Assembly (NCBI RefSeq): GCF_011602085.1 | Contig: NZ_JAAONY010000002.1 | Location: 248,001 to 312,000, forward strand | Length of the DNA: 64,000 nt | Direction of reading: 5' to 3' | Origin: Pseudoteredinibacter isoporae | GTDB lineage: Bacteria > Pseudomonadota > Gammaproteobacteria > Pseudomonadales > Cellvibrionaceae | Shown: piece after piece, positions 48,571 through 58,492 of the stretch | Layout of the letters: each line of letters opens with the position of its first letter | Numbering within the stretch: the first letter of the stretch is position 1 | Position numbers and translations under genes: made by a program | Notes under the pieces: model-generated | Seen by the model: only the letters and a program-made list of their open reading frames with translations | What the model was told of the DNA's origin: nothing | Database searches by the model: none

Positions 48571-49917
48571 TTAACCCTCCTTCTCAATACGCGTTAAGTT
48601 GTCACGCAAGATGGGGCCATACTCGTACTTACCCGGGCACACATAGGTGCACAGCGCCAAGTCTTCCTCATCCAGCTCCAAAGCACCCAACTTCTGCGCG
48701 ACATCAGTGTCACCCACAATCAGGGCACGCAGTAATTGAGTCGGCAGGATATCCAGCGGCATGATGTTCTCGTAAGCACCCACCGGAACCATGGCACGCT
48801 CGGAACCATTCGCCGATGTGGTGAAGTCGAACAACTTACCTTTCATCAAATTGGAGATATACAAAGCCAATGTAGAATGCTTATTCACACCTGCACGCAG
48901 GTAGTGCATGAATTCGCGTTCGCCGTCACCTTCTTGCAAGGCCGCAATCTGATTCGCATAGCGACCCAGATAGGCGTAGGCACCGCGAGCGGTACGGCCG
49001 CCGAAAACACCACCTGAAATTACACGCTGCTCACCGGCTTTCAATTGACCTGCGGTCAATTCATCGGTGTTGGCACCCAGGCGGGTACGAACCAAACGAG
49101 GTTGTTCAACACCAGGGCCAGCCATGGCGATAACACGGTCTGTGCTAATTTGACCTGAAGTGAACAATTTACCAACCGCTACCACGTCCTGGTAGCCGAT
49201 AGTCCACACGGTTTTTGTCGCGCTGACCGGATCCAGGAAATGAATGTGGGTGCCAGCGTTACCCGCAGGGTGAACACCCGAGAACTCATGGCTTTCGACA
49301 CGGCTGTTATTGCCGGTCAGTACATCAGCACCAGAAGCTTTACAGACGTAAACCTTGCCCGCGGTCAAACGCGATAGCACGGTCAAACCGTTAACGAAGT
49401 CATCACGCTGGGAGCGAATGATCACCTCGGGGTTTGCGGACAATGGAGAAGTGTCCATCGCCGTTACAAAGATGGAGTTGGGTGCGCTGTCCAGTGCAGG
49501 TACTTTACTGTACGGACGAGTGCGCAGTGCCACCCAAAGACCACTGTTGTTCAGGTTTTCTTTAACCTGCTCTTCAGTCAAGGAAGACAGCTGCTCAACG
49601 CTGTAGCTGGCGAAGCTTTCTGCTTCATCGCCTTCTACGTCAATCACCACCGACTGCAACATACGCTGTGCACCGCGATTAATCGCGGCCACGGTACCAG
49701 CAGCCGGCGCTGTATAGCGCACGCCTTCGGTCTTTTTATCGGTGAATAACAGCTGCCCAAGCTTCACTTTGTCGCCTACGGAGACTTCCATGGTCGGTTT
49801 CATACCATGGTAGTCAGGTCCAATTACGGCGACAGAGCGAATAGACGGACCATCATGGATGGTCTGCTCGGGAGCCCCAGTTATGGGTAGATCGAGTCCC
49901 CGACGGATATTTATCAT
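48571..49917 (-). CDS. nqrA: Na+-NQR subunit A
   Basis: 448 aa peripheral subunit on the cytoplasmic side, which binds ubiquinone. The start [18 protein letters not shown] at 49917 matches other NqrA proteins; a GTG six codons upstream is in frame but not needed. Conserved segments include [20 protein letters not shown] (about 34-53), the [20 protein letters not shown] stretch and [20 protein letters not shown] with the C-terminal cysteines. It is the first gene of the eight-gene nqrABCDEF-apbE-nqrM operon. No clear promoter was found in the 831 bp between it and gap. Confidence 0.95.
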   Translation of the reverse strand: MINIRRGLDLPITGAPEQTIHDGPSIRSVAVIGPDYHGMKPTMEVSVGDKVKLGQLLFTDKKTEGVRYTAPAAGTVAAINRGAQRMLQSVVIDVEGDEAESFASYSVEQLSSLTEEQVKENLNNSGLWVALRTRPYSKVPALDSAPNSIFVTAMDTSPLSANPEVIIRSQRDDFVNGLTVLSRLTAGKVYVCKASGADVLTGNNSRVESHEFSGVHPAGNAGTHIHFLDPVSATKTVWTIGYQDVVAVGKLFTSGQISTDRVIAMAGPGVEQPRLVRTRLGANTDELTAGQLKAGEQRVISGGVFGGRTARGAYAYLGRYANQIAALQEGDGEREFMHYLRAGVNKHSTLALYISNLMKGKLFDFTTSANGSERAMVPVGAYENIMPLDILPTQLLRALIVGDTDVAQKLGALELDEEDLALCTYVCPGKYEYGPILRDNLTRIEKEG

Positions 49918-49935
49918 ACGTCTCTGCCTAATCAC

Positions 49936-50748
49936 TTAAAAGAAAAGTGGATAGGCCAAGTCGTCTTATGTGACACCTTTTAAGCATCGACAGCAACTCA
50001 GCCTATGTATTCTGTGCCCGGCACCCGTACAGTACCTGGACATAATGTTTGCCTTTTGAGCAAACGGGCGGCAAGCGCGTTAGACAGTGAAGATGCTTTA
50101 TCGGAAAGCATTGAAAGCCTACAGGCTACTACATCAAACGGCTGCTGCTCTAAATTCTGTTTCAAACCGGTTCTTAAAACCTGTCTGGGCGACTCTTGCT
50201 CTTGTTTTCGCCGGTATTTTCTTTCTTTTCTTATTTCTCGCGGAGCGTATCTACGTCTTCGGGCAATCCATGGAACCAATGTGGGGAACTTCTGGTCTTA
50301 AACCCACTTCCAACATTTGCCGATACTGTAGGATCTCATCCTAATTGCCCGCCAACTCCCATAGCAGGTCAAATTGAATCCTTACCAGTTTAGTAGAAAC
50401 CTCATATTTCGCACGAGATGCTTGCATTTTCAGCAAAATGACACCTAAAACATCATTTTTCAGGGGCAAGATACTGATTTTTCTGCGGGTTTTAGCCACA
50501 TAGAACTAAAACGGCGCAATTATAAAGAGGCCAAGAGTAGCTTGCCAGCTTAAGAGCAAAGTTTTCGCCTTTTTTTAAGTAAAAAAGAAGGGGATCGCTA
50601 GGAATTGTCGAATTTTCGACAATGCGGTCATTATTCACCCAGGCAAAAACCACAAAGCCTTTCGTGGCACGCCCTGCCCTGTGAGCGGCGGCTATCAACG
50701 GGCATAAAAAAACCGGGGCTTGCCCCGGTTTTTTCCACGCTCGGAAGA
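49936..50748. other. Long intergenic region upstream of nqrA
   Basis: 813 bp that should include the nqr promoter, leader and the gap terminator. Open frames here are short and overlap on both strands, so none is called as a gene. One plus-strand frame (50093-50344) reads as a hydrophobic helix followed by VFGQSMEPMW, similar to the S-M-x-P box of S26 signal peptidases, but it then stops; it could be a remnant. An inverted repeat with 9-base arms, ATTGTCGAA and TTCGACAAT, lies at 50604-50623. The rest shows nothing recognisable. Confidence 0.5.
50711..50730 (-). terminator. Rho-independent terminator of gap
   Basis: AACCGGGGC and GCCCCGGTT form a 9-bp stem flanked by A-runs and T-runs on both sides, so it can act in both directions. 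It lies 19 bp after the gap stop codon. Confidence 0.9.
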
Positions 50749-52212
50749 TTACGCTTTAGGGTACATATTGTAGTTAACCCCGGCCATATCCTCGAGACAG
50801 CGAAGTACCTGACAGCTGTATCCGAACTCATTGTCGTACCAGCAGTACAGTACCGCACTCTTACCATCAACGATGGTTGCTTCCGAATCGAAGACCGAAG
50901 CATGACGCGAACCCACAAAATCCGTGGAAACCACTTCAGGCGAGTTTGTGTAATCGATTTGCTGCTGCAATCTGGAGTGCAGAGCCGCTTCACGCATATG
51001 GGCATTCACTTCTTCAGCCGTGGTTTCTTTTTCCAGCTGCAGATTCAAGATCGCCATGGACACGTTCGGGGTAGGCACACGAATCGCATTACCGGTCAAT
51101 TTGCCCGCCAATTCAGGCAAGGCCTTGGCAACCGCCTTTGCGGCACCTGTTTCAGTGATAACCATATTCAACGCCGCAGAACGACCACGACGATCGCCCT
51201 TGTGGTAGTTATCGATCAAGTTCTGATCATTGGTGTAGGCATGTACGGTTTCAACGTGACCGTGCTTCACTCCGAAGCCGTCCATCATGGATTTCAGAAC
51301 CGGTACGATGGCATTCGTGGTACAGGACGCCGCAGACAGAATCTTGTCTTCAGGCTTAATGTCGCCATTGTTAATACCGTAAACGATGTTCTTGATATTA
51401 CCTTTACCTGGCGCAGTCAGGATAACCTTGGATGCACCATTACAGGCAATGTGCTGGCCCAGACCATCTTCATCACGCCATACACCGGTGTTATCAACAA
51501 TAATCGCGTTATTAATGCCGTACTCGGTGTAGTCAACTTCGCTCGGCGAGTTGGCGTAAATCACCTTAACTTCATTACCGTTAAGAACCAGAGATTCGTT
51601 CTCTTCGTCAACACGGATGGTGCCTTTAAAAGAACCGTGAACAGAATCGCGACGCAACAGGCTTGCACGCTTAACCAGATCGTTCGGAGATTTGCCCTTA
51701 CGCACAACAATGGCGCGCAGACGCATCACATCACCACTGCCCGCCTTTTCTACCAGCAGGCGCGCAACCAGACGACCAATACGACCGAAGCCGTACAGAA
51801 CAACGTCTTGTGATTCAGGCAGAGGCTTCTCGTTACTGCCAACCAGACCGGACAGCTCCTGAGCAACAAAATCGGCCGCGCTAACGCCCTGCTCCATTGG
51901 GCCGCCTTCTTTCATATAGGCTACGGTGATCTTGCCCAGATCGATGTGGGCCGGGCCCAGATTCATAGCGCAAACGGCTTCCAGGATTGGGAAGCTTTCA
52001 AATTCAGACAATTCGTTGGATTCAACCTGACGCACAAAGCGGTGCGACTTCATGATGTCGATGACAGAGCGGTTTACCAAAGAACGGCCGTACATATAAA
52101 TGCCGATGTTCTTTTCGCGGTTTAAACGGCCGATCATTGGGATCATGGCCTCGGCCAGCGCTTCGCGCTCTTTCCAATCTTTAAAGTAGTCGTCCGGCTT
52201 AGGTCGATTCAC
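50749..52212 (-). CDS. gap: Glyceraldehyde-3-phosphate dehydrogenase, long form
   Basis: 487 aa GAPDH of the long pseudomonad type. The first 130 or so residues (starting VNRPKPDDYFKDWKEREALA) are an extension absent from classical 330-aa enzymes. The NAD domain starts LYGFGRIGRLVARLL (about residue 141), the catalytic Cys is in SAASCTTNAIVP (about 296) and the catalytic His in VHAYTNDQNL (about 323). The C-terminal WYDNEFGYSCQVLRCLEDMA is standard. The GTG at 52212 is chosen because AAGG precedes it and the length becomes 487, as in Pseudomonas; the open frame reaches 52341. The position between nqr and mfd matches pseudomonad order. Confidence 0.92.
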   Translation of the reverse strand: MNRPKPDDYFKDWKEREALAEAMIPMIGRLNREKNIGIYMYGRSLVNRSVIDIMKSHRFVRQVESNELSEFESFPILEAVCAMNLGPAHIDLGKITVAYMKEGGPMEQGVSAADFVAQELSGLVGSNEKPLPESQDVVLYGFGRIGRLVARLLVEKAGSGDVMRLRAIVVRKGKSPNDLVKRASLLRRDSVHGSFKGTIRVDEENESLVLNGNEVKVIYANSPSEVDYTEYGINNAIIVDNTGVWRDEDGLGQHIACNGASKVILTAPGKGNIKNIVYGINNGDIKPEDKILSAASCTTNAIVPVLKSMMDGFGVKHGHVETVHAYTNDQNLIDNYHKGDRRGRSAALNMVITETGAAKAVAKALPELAGKLTGNAIRVPTPNVSMAILNLQLEKETTAEEVNAHMREAALHSRLQQQIDYTNSPEVVSTDFVGSRHASVFDSEATIVDGKSAVLYCWYDNEFGYSCQVLRCLEDMAGVNYNMYPKA

Positions 52213-52528
52213 GGTACTTACCTTTAGTTGAACTGGCGCTATCGGCACCAGTGACGGTTGAACAAAGTTGTCATTCCAATCCCTTGGGCGTCCCACCCCC
52301 AGCAGCTGGGCTTGTGAGTGGGCGCTATTATCGTGATTCAATGCCCCTTCCGCAAGGGAGAATGGCGAATGCCGACCATAAATCTAATGGATACTCTGGC
52401 CCCTTTTCATAAACTGGTTACAATAGCGCGCCACGATGCCTTGCGAAGGCTGCCTGAACCTCAACTTGAGCAATCGGCACATGCAAGGCAGATCATGTCA
52501 CCGCGAGCAAACCGTAAGAGATATCAAC
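52213..52528. other. Divergent intergenic region gap/mfd
   Basis: 316 bp with the promoters of two divergent genes. A small hairpin CCCTT-CCGC-AAGGG is at 52345-52358. TACAAT at 52419-52424 is a possible -10 for mfd, without a good -35. Nothing else is recognisable. Confidence 0.4.
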
Positions 52529-55500
52529 ATGAACCAACGCGTCAGCCCCCTTCAGCCACCCATTGAGGCCAGCAAGACCCAAAGCCTCTACTGGCAGGGT
52601 TTGCATGGTTCAGCGGGAGCCCTGGCCATCAGCCGCAGTGCTGAAGCCCACACGGGCCCCGTGCTGGTGGTCTGCCATAGCGGCGCCGAAGCGGCGCAAC
52701 TTGAGTCCGAGATTGCGTTTTACGCGCCTGAGCAAACCATTATTCACTTCGGTGATTGGGAAACCCTGCCCTACGATAACTTTTCTCCCCACCAGGATAT
52801 TATTTCTGAACGCCTGAGCGCCCTTTATCGCTTGCCACAACTGCAATCGGGTATCGTGCTGTGCGCCATGCCCACCTTGATGCACCGCCTGGCACCCACC
52901 AGTTTTGTCAGCGCATCCAGCTTGTACATAAAGGTCGGTCAGCAGTTTGATATTGAGCAACAACGCAAATTATTGCAGGAGGCCGGCTACCTTTGTGTGG
53001 ATACCGTGTACGAACACGGAGAGTTTGCTGTACGCGGTTCACTGCTGGACATCTTCCCAATGGGTTCAGCGGTGCCCTATCGCATCGACCTGTTCGACGA
53101 TGAAGTGGACTCCTTACGCAGCTTTGACCCAGAAACCCAGCGCAGTCAGGATCGAGTCGAAAAAGTTGAACTGCTGGCCGCCAAGGAGTTTCCGGTAGAC
53201 GCCGCCTCCCTGCGCCAGTTCCGACAGCGTTGGACCGAAGAATTCAGCGATAGCAATCCTAAGGCCTGCAGCATCTATCAAGACATCGCTGCGGGCATCG
53301 CACCAGCAGGCATTGAGTATTACCTGCCATTATTTTTTGATGAATGCGCCAGCCTGTTTGATTACCTGCCAGACAATACACTGTGTTTATTAAGCGGCCC
53401 CTGCCACCAGGCCAGTGAAAATTTCTGGCGGGATATCAGTGAGCGCTATGAAAGCCGCCGGGGCGATATCGAACGCCCATTACTGAACCCCCAGCGTTTG
53501 TTTTTAAGCGCCGGTGAACTATTTGCGGAATTAAAAAACTATCCGCGCATTGAACTGAATCCGGACAAGCAATCATCAAGCTGTGTTGAATTTGCCTGCC
53601 GCCAGCCGCCTGAACTGCCTGTCAATGCCAAAGCTGACAACCCACTCACGGCTCTGGAAGCGTTTTTACTGCAAGACGATAATCGTGTCTTGTTCAGTGC
53701 CGAATCCGCAGGTCGCCGGGAATCCCTGCTGGATCTGCTGCGCAAAAACCGCCTGCAGCCAACCCAGATGGAAAGCTGGCAGGAATTCGTAGACAGCGAT
53801 GCTGACCTGGCTATCATTGTATCGCCTCTGGACCGTGGACTGGTTCTGGCTCAAGAAAATGTCAGTGTCATTTGCGAATCCCAACTCTTCGGCCAACGTG
53901 TTCAGCAAACCCGACGCCGTCGCAAAGCACAATCCGAACACAGCGACTTTGTGGTCAAAAATCTGGCCGAACTGAACATCGGTGCACCAGTCGTGCATAT
54001 TGATCACGGTGTTGGTCGCTACCGTGGTTTGCAAACCATTCATACCGATGGCCAGAGCGATGAATTCCTGATGCTGGAATACGCCGACGAAGCCAAGCTC
54101 TATGTACCGGTCGCCAACCTGCATTTAATTGCTCGTTATAACGGTGCCGAAGAATCCCTGGCACCCTTACACCGCCTTGGCAGCGAGCAATGGCAAAAAG
54201 CCAAACGCAAAGCCGCAGAAAAAGTTCGCGATGTGGCCGCCGAGCTGCTGGACATTTACGCTCGCCGAGCGGCTCGAAAAGGCTTTAAGTTCCGCGACCC
54301 CAAAGATGCCTTCGACGATTTCGCTGCGGGCTTCCCTTTTGAGGAAACACCGGATCAGGTAGCCGCTATTGAAGCCGTGTTCAGTGATATGACCCAGGAA
54401 AAAGCCATGGATCGATTGGTCTGTGGTGATGTCGGGTTTGGTAAGACCGAAGTGGCCATGCGCGCCGCCTTTCTTGCCGTGCATTCTGGCAAGCAAGTGG
54501 CCATGCTGGTGCCCACCACTCTGCTCGCCCAGCAACACTATGAAAATTTCAAAGATCGCTTTGCCGATTGGCCGGTCAACATCGAAGTGATTTCCCGCTT
54601 CCGCAGCGGCAAAGAAACCCAGGACGTTGAAAAGAAACTCGCCGACGGCAACGTGGATATTTTGATTGGTACCCACAAAATTCTGCAAGCCGGTTTGAAT
54701 TACAAATCACTGGGCTTACTGATCATTGATGAAGAACATCGTTTTGGGGTGCGCCAAAAGGAACAACTTAAATCGTTGCGCTCCGAGGTAGACATTCTGA
54801 CCATGACCGCCACACCGATCCCTCGTACCTTGAATATGGCCATGTCAGGCATCCGCGACTTGAGCATTATCGCCACGCCCCCGGCCAAGCGCCTGTCGGT
54901 AAAAACCTTTGTGCGAGAAAGCGATTCCGGACTGGTAAAAGAAGCGATTTTGCGCGAGCTGTTGCGTGGTGGCCAGGTGTACTACCTGCACAATGAAGTG
55001 AAGACCATTGAAAAAGTAGCCGATGATTTGGCGGCCGCCGTGCCCGAAGCCCGCATCGCGATCGGTCACGGGCAAATGCGCGAACGCCAGCTGGAACAGG
55101 TAATGAGTGATTTCTATCACAAGCGTTTTAATGTCCTGCTGTGTACCACCATTATCGAAACCGGTATCGACGTTCCTAACGCCAACACCATTATTATCGA
55201 TCGTGCCGACAAATTTGGCTTGGCCCAGTTGCACCAACTTCGTGGCCGCGTGGGTCGCTCCCACCACCAGGCCTATGCCTATCTGCTGACGCCCAATAAA
55301 AAAGCCATGACACGGGACGCCCAAAAGCGCCTGGAAGCGATCGCCAATGCCCAGGATCTCGGCGCCGGATTTACTCTGGCTACCCATGACCTGGAAATTC
55401 GCGGCGCCGGTGAACTGCTCGGCGATGATCAGAGCGGGCAAATGCAGGCCGTGGGCTTCACCATGTATATGGACATGCTCGATCGGGCGGTAAAAGCCAT

Positions 55501-55990
55501 TCAACGCGGTGAGACCGCTAACATCGAAGACCCGCTGGATACCCAGGTGGATGTCAACCTGCGCGTGCCAGCACTGATACCGGAAGATTATCTGCCTGAC
55601 ACCCACAGCCGCTTGATTCTATACAAGCGCATTGCCAGTGCGGAAAACAGTGCCCAGTTGCGCGAACTGCAAGTTGAAATGATCGACCGCTTTGGCTTAC
55701 TGCCCGATGCAATTAAAAACCTGTTCCGGGTCACAGAACTGAAACTGCAGGCCACCAGTCTCGGCATCGAGAAACTGGAAGCTGGAAGTCAGGGCGGCCT
55801 GGTGGAATTTGCCAGTCAAACCCAGGTTGATCCAATCACCATCGTCAATATGGTGCAACAGCAGCCACAGAAGTTTAAACTCAATGGCGCGAATCAGTTA
55901 CGGTTCAGCCTGGACTTGGACAATAACGAAGCTCGCATCAGCACGGTGGAACAATTACTCAGCAGCCTGAGTGGCAAGCCGGCCTCGTAA
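52529..55990 (+). CDS. mfd: Transcription-repair coupling factor Mfd
   Basis: 1153 aa DNA translocase that displaces stalled RNA polymerase and recruits UvrA (E. coli Mfd is 1148 aa). Domains in order: UvrB-like D1-D2 (about residues 1-340), D3, the RNA-polymerase-interacting domain with APVVHIDHGVGRYRGL (about 486-501), the helicase core with Walker A GDVGFGKTE (about 632-640), DEEH in LLIIDEEHRFGV (about 731-742), TATPIPRTLNMAMSG and the TRG-like GLAQLHQLRGRVGRS, and a C-terminal D7. ATG 52529 is preferred over 52436 because the upstream part has no similarity; TAAGAG precedes it. It is single-gene or paired with the csiV-like gene downstream. Confidence 0.95.
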   Translation: MNQRVSPLQPPIEASKTQSLYWQGLHGSAGALAISRSAEAHTGPVLVVCHSGAEAAQLESEIAFYAPEQTIIHFGDWETLPYDNFSPHQDIISERLSALYRLPQLQSGIVLCAMPTLMHRLAPTSFVSASSLYIKVGQQFDIEQQRKLLQEAGYLCVDTVYEHGEFAVRGSLLDIFPMGSAVPYRIDLFDDEVDSLRSFDPETQRSQDRVEKVELLAAKEFPVDAASLRQFRQRWTEEFSDSNPKACSIYQDIAAGIAPAGIEYYLPLFFDECASLFDYLPDNTLCLLSGPCHQASENFWRDISERYESRRGDIERPLLNPQRLFLSAGELFAELKNYPRIELNPDKQSSSCVEFACRQPPELPVNAKADNPLTALEAFLLQDDNRVLFSAESAGRRESLLDLLRKNRLQPTQMESWQEFVDSDADLAIIVSPLDRGLVLAQENVSVICESQLFGQRVQQTRRRRKAQSEHSDFVVKNLAELNIGAPVVHIDHGVGRYRGLQTIHTDGQSDEFLMLEYADEAKLYVPVANLHLIARYNGAEESLAPLHRLGSEQWQKAKRKAAEKVRDVAAELLDIYARRAARKGFKFRDPKDAFDDFAAGFPFEETPDQVAAIEAVFSDMTQEKAMDRLVCGDVGFGKTEVAMRAAFLAVHSGKQVAMLVPTTLLAQQHYENFKDRFADWPVNIEVISRFRSGKETQDVEKKLADGNVDILIGTHKILQAGLNYKSLGLLIIDEEHRFGVRQKEQLKSLRSEVDILTMTATPIPRTLNMAMSGIRDLSIIATPPAKRLSVKTFVRESDSGLVKEAILRELLRGGQVYYLHNEVKTIEKVADDLAAAVPEARIAIGHGQMRERQLEQVMSDFYHKRFNVLLCTTIIETGIDVPNANTIIIDRADKFGLAQLHQLRGRVGRSHHQAYAYLLTPNKKAMTRDAQKRLEAIANAQDLGAGFTLATHDLEIRGAGELLGDDQSGQMQAVGFTMYMDMLDRAVKAIQRGETANIEDPLDTQVDVNLRVPALIPEDYLPDTHSRLILYKRIASAENSAQLRELQVEMIDRFGLLPDAIKNLFRVTELKLQATSLGIEKLEAGSQGGLVEFASQTQVDPITIVNMVQQQPQKFKLNGANQLRFSLDLDNNEARISTVEQLLSSLSGKPAS

Positions 55991-56064
55991 GCGCTGAACC
56001 GGAAACTGATCGCCGCTATGACGGTCATAAGCTAAAGATTTACGCTCGCTAAGGATTACACTCA

Positions 56065-57093
56065 ATGAAGCTCTACCACAAAGCCCTAAGTTGCCTACTG
56101 GCCATCAGCCTGGGAGAGACCGCTGTAGCCCAAAGCGCACAGACCGAACAGGAACACTGGTATGCTGTTGAGGTCATTGCTTTTAAGCGACTGCAAATCA
56201 ATCAGAACGAGCTTCCACTGAATATGGAACGCTTAAACCTGAGCTACCCCAAGAACAGTATGAGTGTACTTGAAGCCGACACCATTGCGGACATGAGCGC
56301 CCGTCAACATGCCGACTCTCAAGCGCAAACCGAAACAGCCAGTAATCTGCCCGATGCAAACCCGAATCCAGACAGCACGCCCCCGCTGACCGAAGTACAG
56401 CGTGAAAAAGAGCTGATTCCAGGTCACTTTGTGGTCAGCAGCCCAAGGGCAGAAGAGGGTTTAAAACGACAGGCTGGCAGTCTCGCGCGAAGCAAAAACC
56501 AGCGCGTCTTGTTTCATAAGCGTTGGAACCTCCAACTGCCACCGCAACAAAAGCAATTCAACATTGTCATCCACGGCGGCGAGCGTTTTGGTGACCACCA
56601 GGAATTGGAAGGCTACATTCAATTGAGCCGTTCACGCTATCTGCACATTGAAACTAATATCTGGTTGAGTCAGTTTGGTTTTGCCCAGGAAGAAGATTAT
56701 GGTCGCTGGTTGAGCTTGCCGGAACGCCCCTCACCTTTTCGCGAAGTCGCCGTCGACAATAATCGATTGGAAAATAATGAATTTGTTTGGCAGGGTCAGA
56801 ACAGCGACACCTTTACCAACAATGACTCTGGTAGCTCTTTAAGCAATTCTCCAGGCAACTCCTTAAATAACTACGTTGTACGCAGTATCGAGCAGTTGAA
56901 GCAAAAGCGTCGTATGCGCAGCGGTGAGATCCACTACATTGACCATCCAGCGTTTGGCTTGCTCATTCAGCTTACACCGATTGAGGCACCCGTCTGGCCC
57001 TACGACAATCGTTTGCTGCCAAGCCTGCCCGCTCAACAAAGCGCGCCTGTCGAAGAACAAAGCACAGCCGTGATTTCAAACCCGGCCAATTAA
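56065..57093 (+). CDS. csiV: CsiV-family periplasmic protein
   Basis: 342 aa exported protein with a signal peptide (about residues 1-22, cleaved after AVAQ). The mature part starts with EHWYAVEVIAFKRLQINQNE, the CsiV family signature of a tryptophan followed by an EVI.F.R strand. A variable proline/asparagine-rich region follows (about 80-130), then a second conserved half with FNIVIHGGERFGDHQELEGY, IQLSRSRYLHIETNIWL and, near the C-terminus, RMRSGEIHYIDHPAFGLLIQ. In Vibrio cholerae CsiV binds peptidoglycan and helps PBP1A through LpoA. Here it follows mfd by 74 bp, as in many gammaproteobacteria. Confidence 0.82.
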   Translation: MKLYHKALSCLLAISLGETAVAQSAQTEQEHWYAVEVIAFKRLQINQNELPLNMERLNLSYPKNSMSVLEADTIADMSARQHADSQAQTETASNLPDANPNPDSTPPLTEVQREKELIPGHFVVSSPRAEEGLKRQAGSLARSKNQRVLFHKRWNLQLPPQQKQFNIVIHGGERFGDHQELEGYIQLSRSRYLHIETNIWLSQFGFAQEEDYGRWLSLPERPSPFREVAVDNNRLENNEFVWQGQNSDTFTNNDSGSSLSNSPGNSLNNYVVRSIEQLKQKRRMRSGEIHYIDHPAFGLLIQLTPIEAPVWPYDNRLLPSLPAQQSAPVEEQSTAVISNPAN

Positions 57094-57122
57094 ACGCTGC
57101 GAGCCAAAAACCTGACAACTTC

Positions 57123-57157
57123 AAAGCCATGGTCAACAGAACTGCGACCACGGCTTT
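57123..57157 (+). terminator. Terminator-like hairpin between csiV and csp
   Basis: AAAGCCATGGTC pairs with GACCACGGCTTT (12 positions, one A-C mismatch) around an 11-base loop, 29 bp after the csiV stop. The plus-strand tail ACTGTTCTATTTATT is T-rich but broken. It may serve both convergent genes. Confidence 0.6.
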
Positions 57158-57180
57158 ACTGTTCTATTTATTAAGAGATC

Positions 57181-57393
57181 CTAGAGGCAAACGACGTCTT
57201 CAGCTTGAAGACCCTTGTCACCATCTTGAAGATCGAATTCAACCTTTTGCCCTTCGGCTAACGATCGATAACCCTCTCCACGTATACTCCGGTAGTGCAC
57301 AAACACATCGTCACTACCCTCTCCCCTTGTAATAAAGCCATAGCCCCGTGCATTGTTAAACCACTTGACTACACCGTTTGCACGATCTGACAT
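57181..57393 (-). CDS. Cold-shock domain protein (CspD-like)
   Basis: 70 aa single cold-shock domain that binds single-stranded RNA or DNA. RNP1 is GYGFITR (residues 18-24) and RNP2 is VFVHYRSI (about 30-37), both with the aromatic residues that stack on bases. The usual HFSAI of CspA is HYRSI here, and the N-terminus [17 protein letters not shown] resembles the CspD/CapB type. The long gap to the upstream gene (226 bp) contains a structured inverted repeat in the region that would be the mRNA leader. It is convergent with the csiV gene. Confidence 0.92.
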   Translation of the reverse strand: MSDRANGVVKWFNNARGYGFITRGEGSDDVFVHYRSIRGEGYRSLAEGQKVEFDLQDGDKGLQAEDVVCL

Positions 57394-57437
57394 TCCTAAC
57401 CACCCTTCTTATAAACTAATCATAACTAGTTTTTTAT

Positions 57438-57499
57438 CTCCGCCGTTTCCCTTGGCATTTGTCAGCTCTACGCTGATCGTACATCAAGCCAAGGCGGAG
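57438..57499 (-). other. Structured leader upstream of the cold-shock gene
   Basis: CTCCGCC (57438-57444) and TTGGC (57452-57456) together complement GCCAAGGCGGAG (57488-57499), giving a 12-bp stem with a 7-base bulge on one side. The loop holds an inner CAGC...GCTG hairpin. It ends 44 bp upstream of the csp ATG on the same strand. It is likely part of the csp 5' untranslated region. Confidence 0.5.
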
Positions 57500-57619
57500 C
57501 TTAAACTACCCAACGATAGCGATAGCGCTTCCGCCTGGCGCCCAAATCCTGAAAAAGACCATAAGGATTGTGGCGACTAGTACTTTGTAGTTTATTTATT
57601 ATTGATTGTCTAGTACTCA

Positions 57620-58444
57620 TTATTGGGATTTGGCGCAAGAACCTTGCAACTTTGCACTGTAGGACTGAATAATGTCACGAGCTTCCTCAGTGCAAGAAAT
57701 CAGCTGAGAATAAATGTCATCCATAGTAATAATTTCATCGCTCAAACCTGACGCCCAATTCACTATCATGGCAATCGCTGCGTAGGAAATTTCCGCTTCA
57801 GCCGCCAGTGCAGCTTCAGGCATTGCAGTCATCCCCACCACATCACAACCGTCTCTTTGCAAGCGTTTAATCTCGGCTGGCGTTTCAATACGCGGCCCCT
57901 GGGTACAGCCATAACAGTAACCCGAAGACAGACCACCGATATCCGCCAGTGACTCATTCAAACTTTTATTAAACAACTGTGAACTGTCGATATGATCGAG
58001 CGGATAAAGGCCGCCATCAAAAAAGGTTCCCTCACGACCATGACTGTAATCGATCGCGTCACTCAACAAAGCCAGGCGGCCCGGGGGTAATTCCTCAGAG
58101 ATTCCACCCACCGCATTCACCGCGATGATCTGCTCCACCTGTAACGCTTTCAAGGCCCAGATATTGGCACGGTAATTAATAAGATGAGGTGCCACACTGT
58201 GGCTTGATCCGTGTCGGGGAAGAAAATAAATAATGGCATTGCTCGCCTGTGGCAGACGGATCTGCTTTACAACAACAGACGCATCTGCATAAGGCGTAGG
58301 CACGAAAATTTCCGCGACCACTTCAGCACCAGGATAATCATCCAGGCCGGAACCACCAATAACCGCCAATGCCAGGGTTTCCGGTTTTTGCACAGTTTGC
58401 TGGCGACAGGAAGCCACCAGCCCAGCGTCAATATTCAAACTCAC
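57620..58444 (-). CDS. S-methyl-5'-thioinosine phosphorylase (MTAP family)
   Basis: 274 aa purine-nucleoside phosphorylase of the MTAP branch. Conserved segments: LALAVIGGSGLDDYPG (about residues 25-40, phosphate loop), FLPRHGSSHSVAPHLINYRA (about 73-92), IIAVNAVGGISEELPPG, and CDVVGMTAMPEAALAAEAEI (about 204-223) with the ribose-binding methionine. In P. aeruginosa the gene at the matching place (PA3004, from memory) encodes a phosphorylase preferring 5'-methylthioinosine, so this assignment is preferred over adenosine-specific MTAP. The start is a GTG with AGGA upstream. It is followed upstream by hpt, making a small purine salvage pair. Confidence 0.87.
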   Translation of the reverse strand: MSLNIDAGLVASCRQQTVQKPETLALAVIGGSGLDDYPGAEVVAEIFVPTPYADASVVVKQIRLPQASNAIIYFLPRHGSSHSVAPHLINYRANIWALKALQVEQIIAVNAVGGISEELPPGRLALLSDAIDYSHGREGTFFDGGLYPLDHIDSSQLFNKSLNESLADIGGLSSGYCYGCTQGPRIETPAEIKRLQRDGCDVVGMTAMPEAALAAEAEISYAAIAMIVNWASGLSDEIITMDDIYSQLISCTEEARDIIQSYSAKLQGSCAKSQ

Positions 58445-58492
58445 AGGCGTTCCTATATTTAATAGATAAAAGAGGTTTAGATCGGGCGTGTT

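Noticed and set aside
50005-50301. 98-residue plus-strand reading frame upstream of nqrA
   Set aside because: No ribosome-binding site, unusual amino-acid composition, and frames of similar length overlap on both strands.
54845-55606. 253-residue minus-strand reading frame inside mfd
   Set aside because: Antisense shadow of a highly conserved gene; composition rich in Gly, His, Gln and Ile as expected for a shadow frame.
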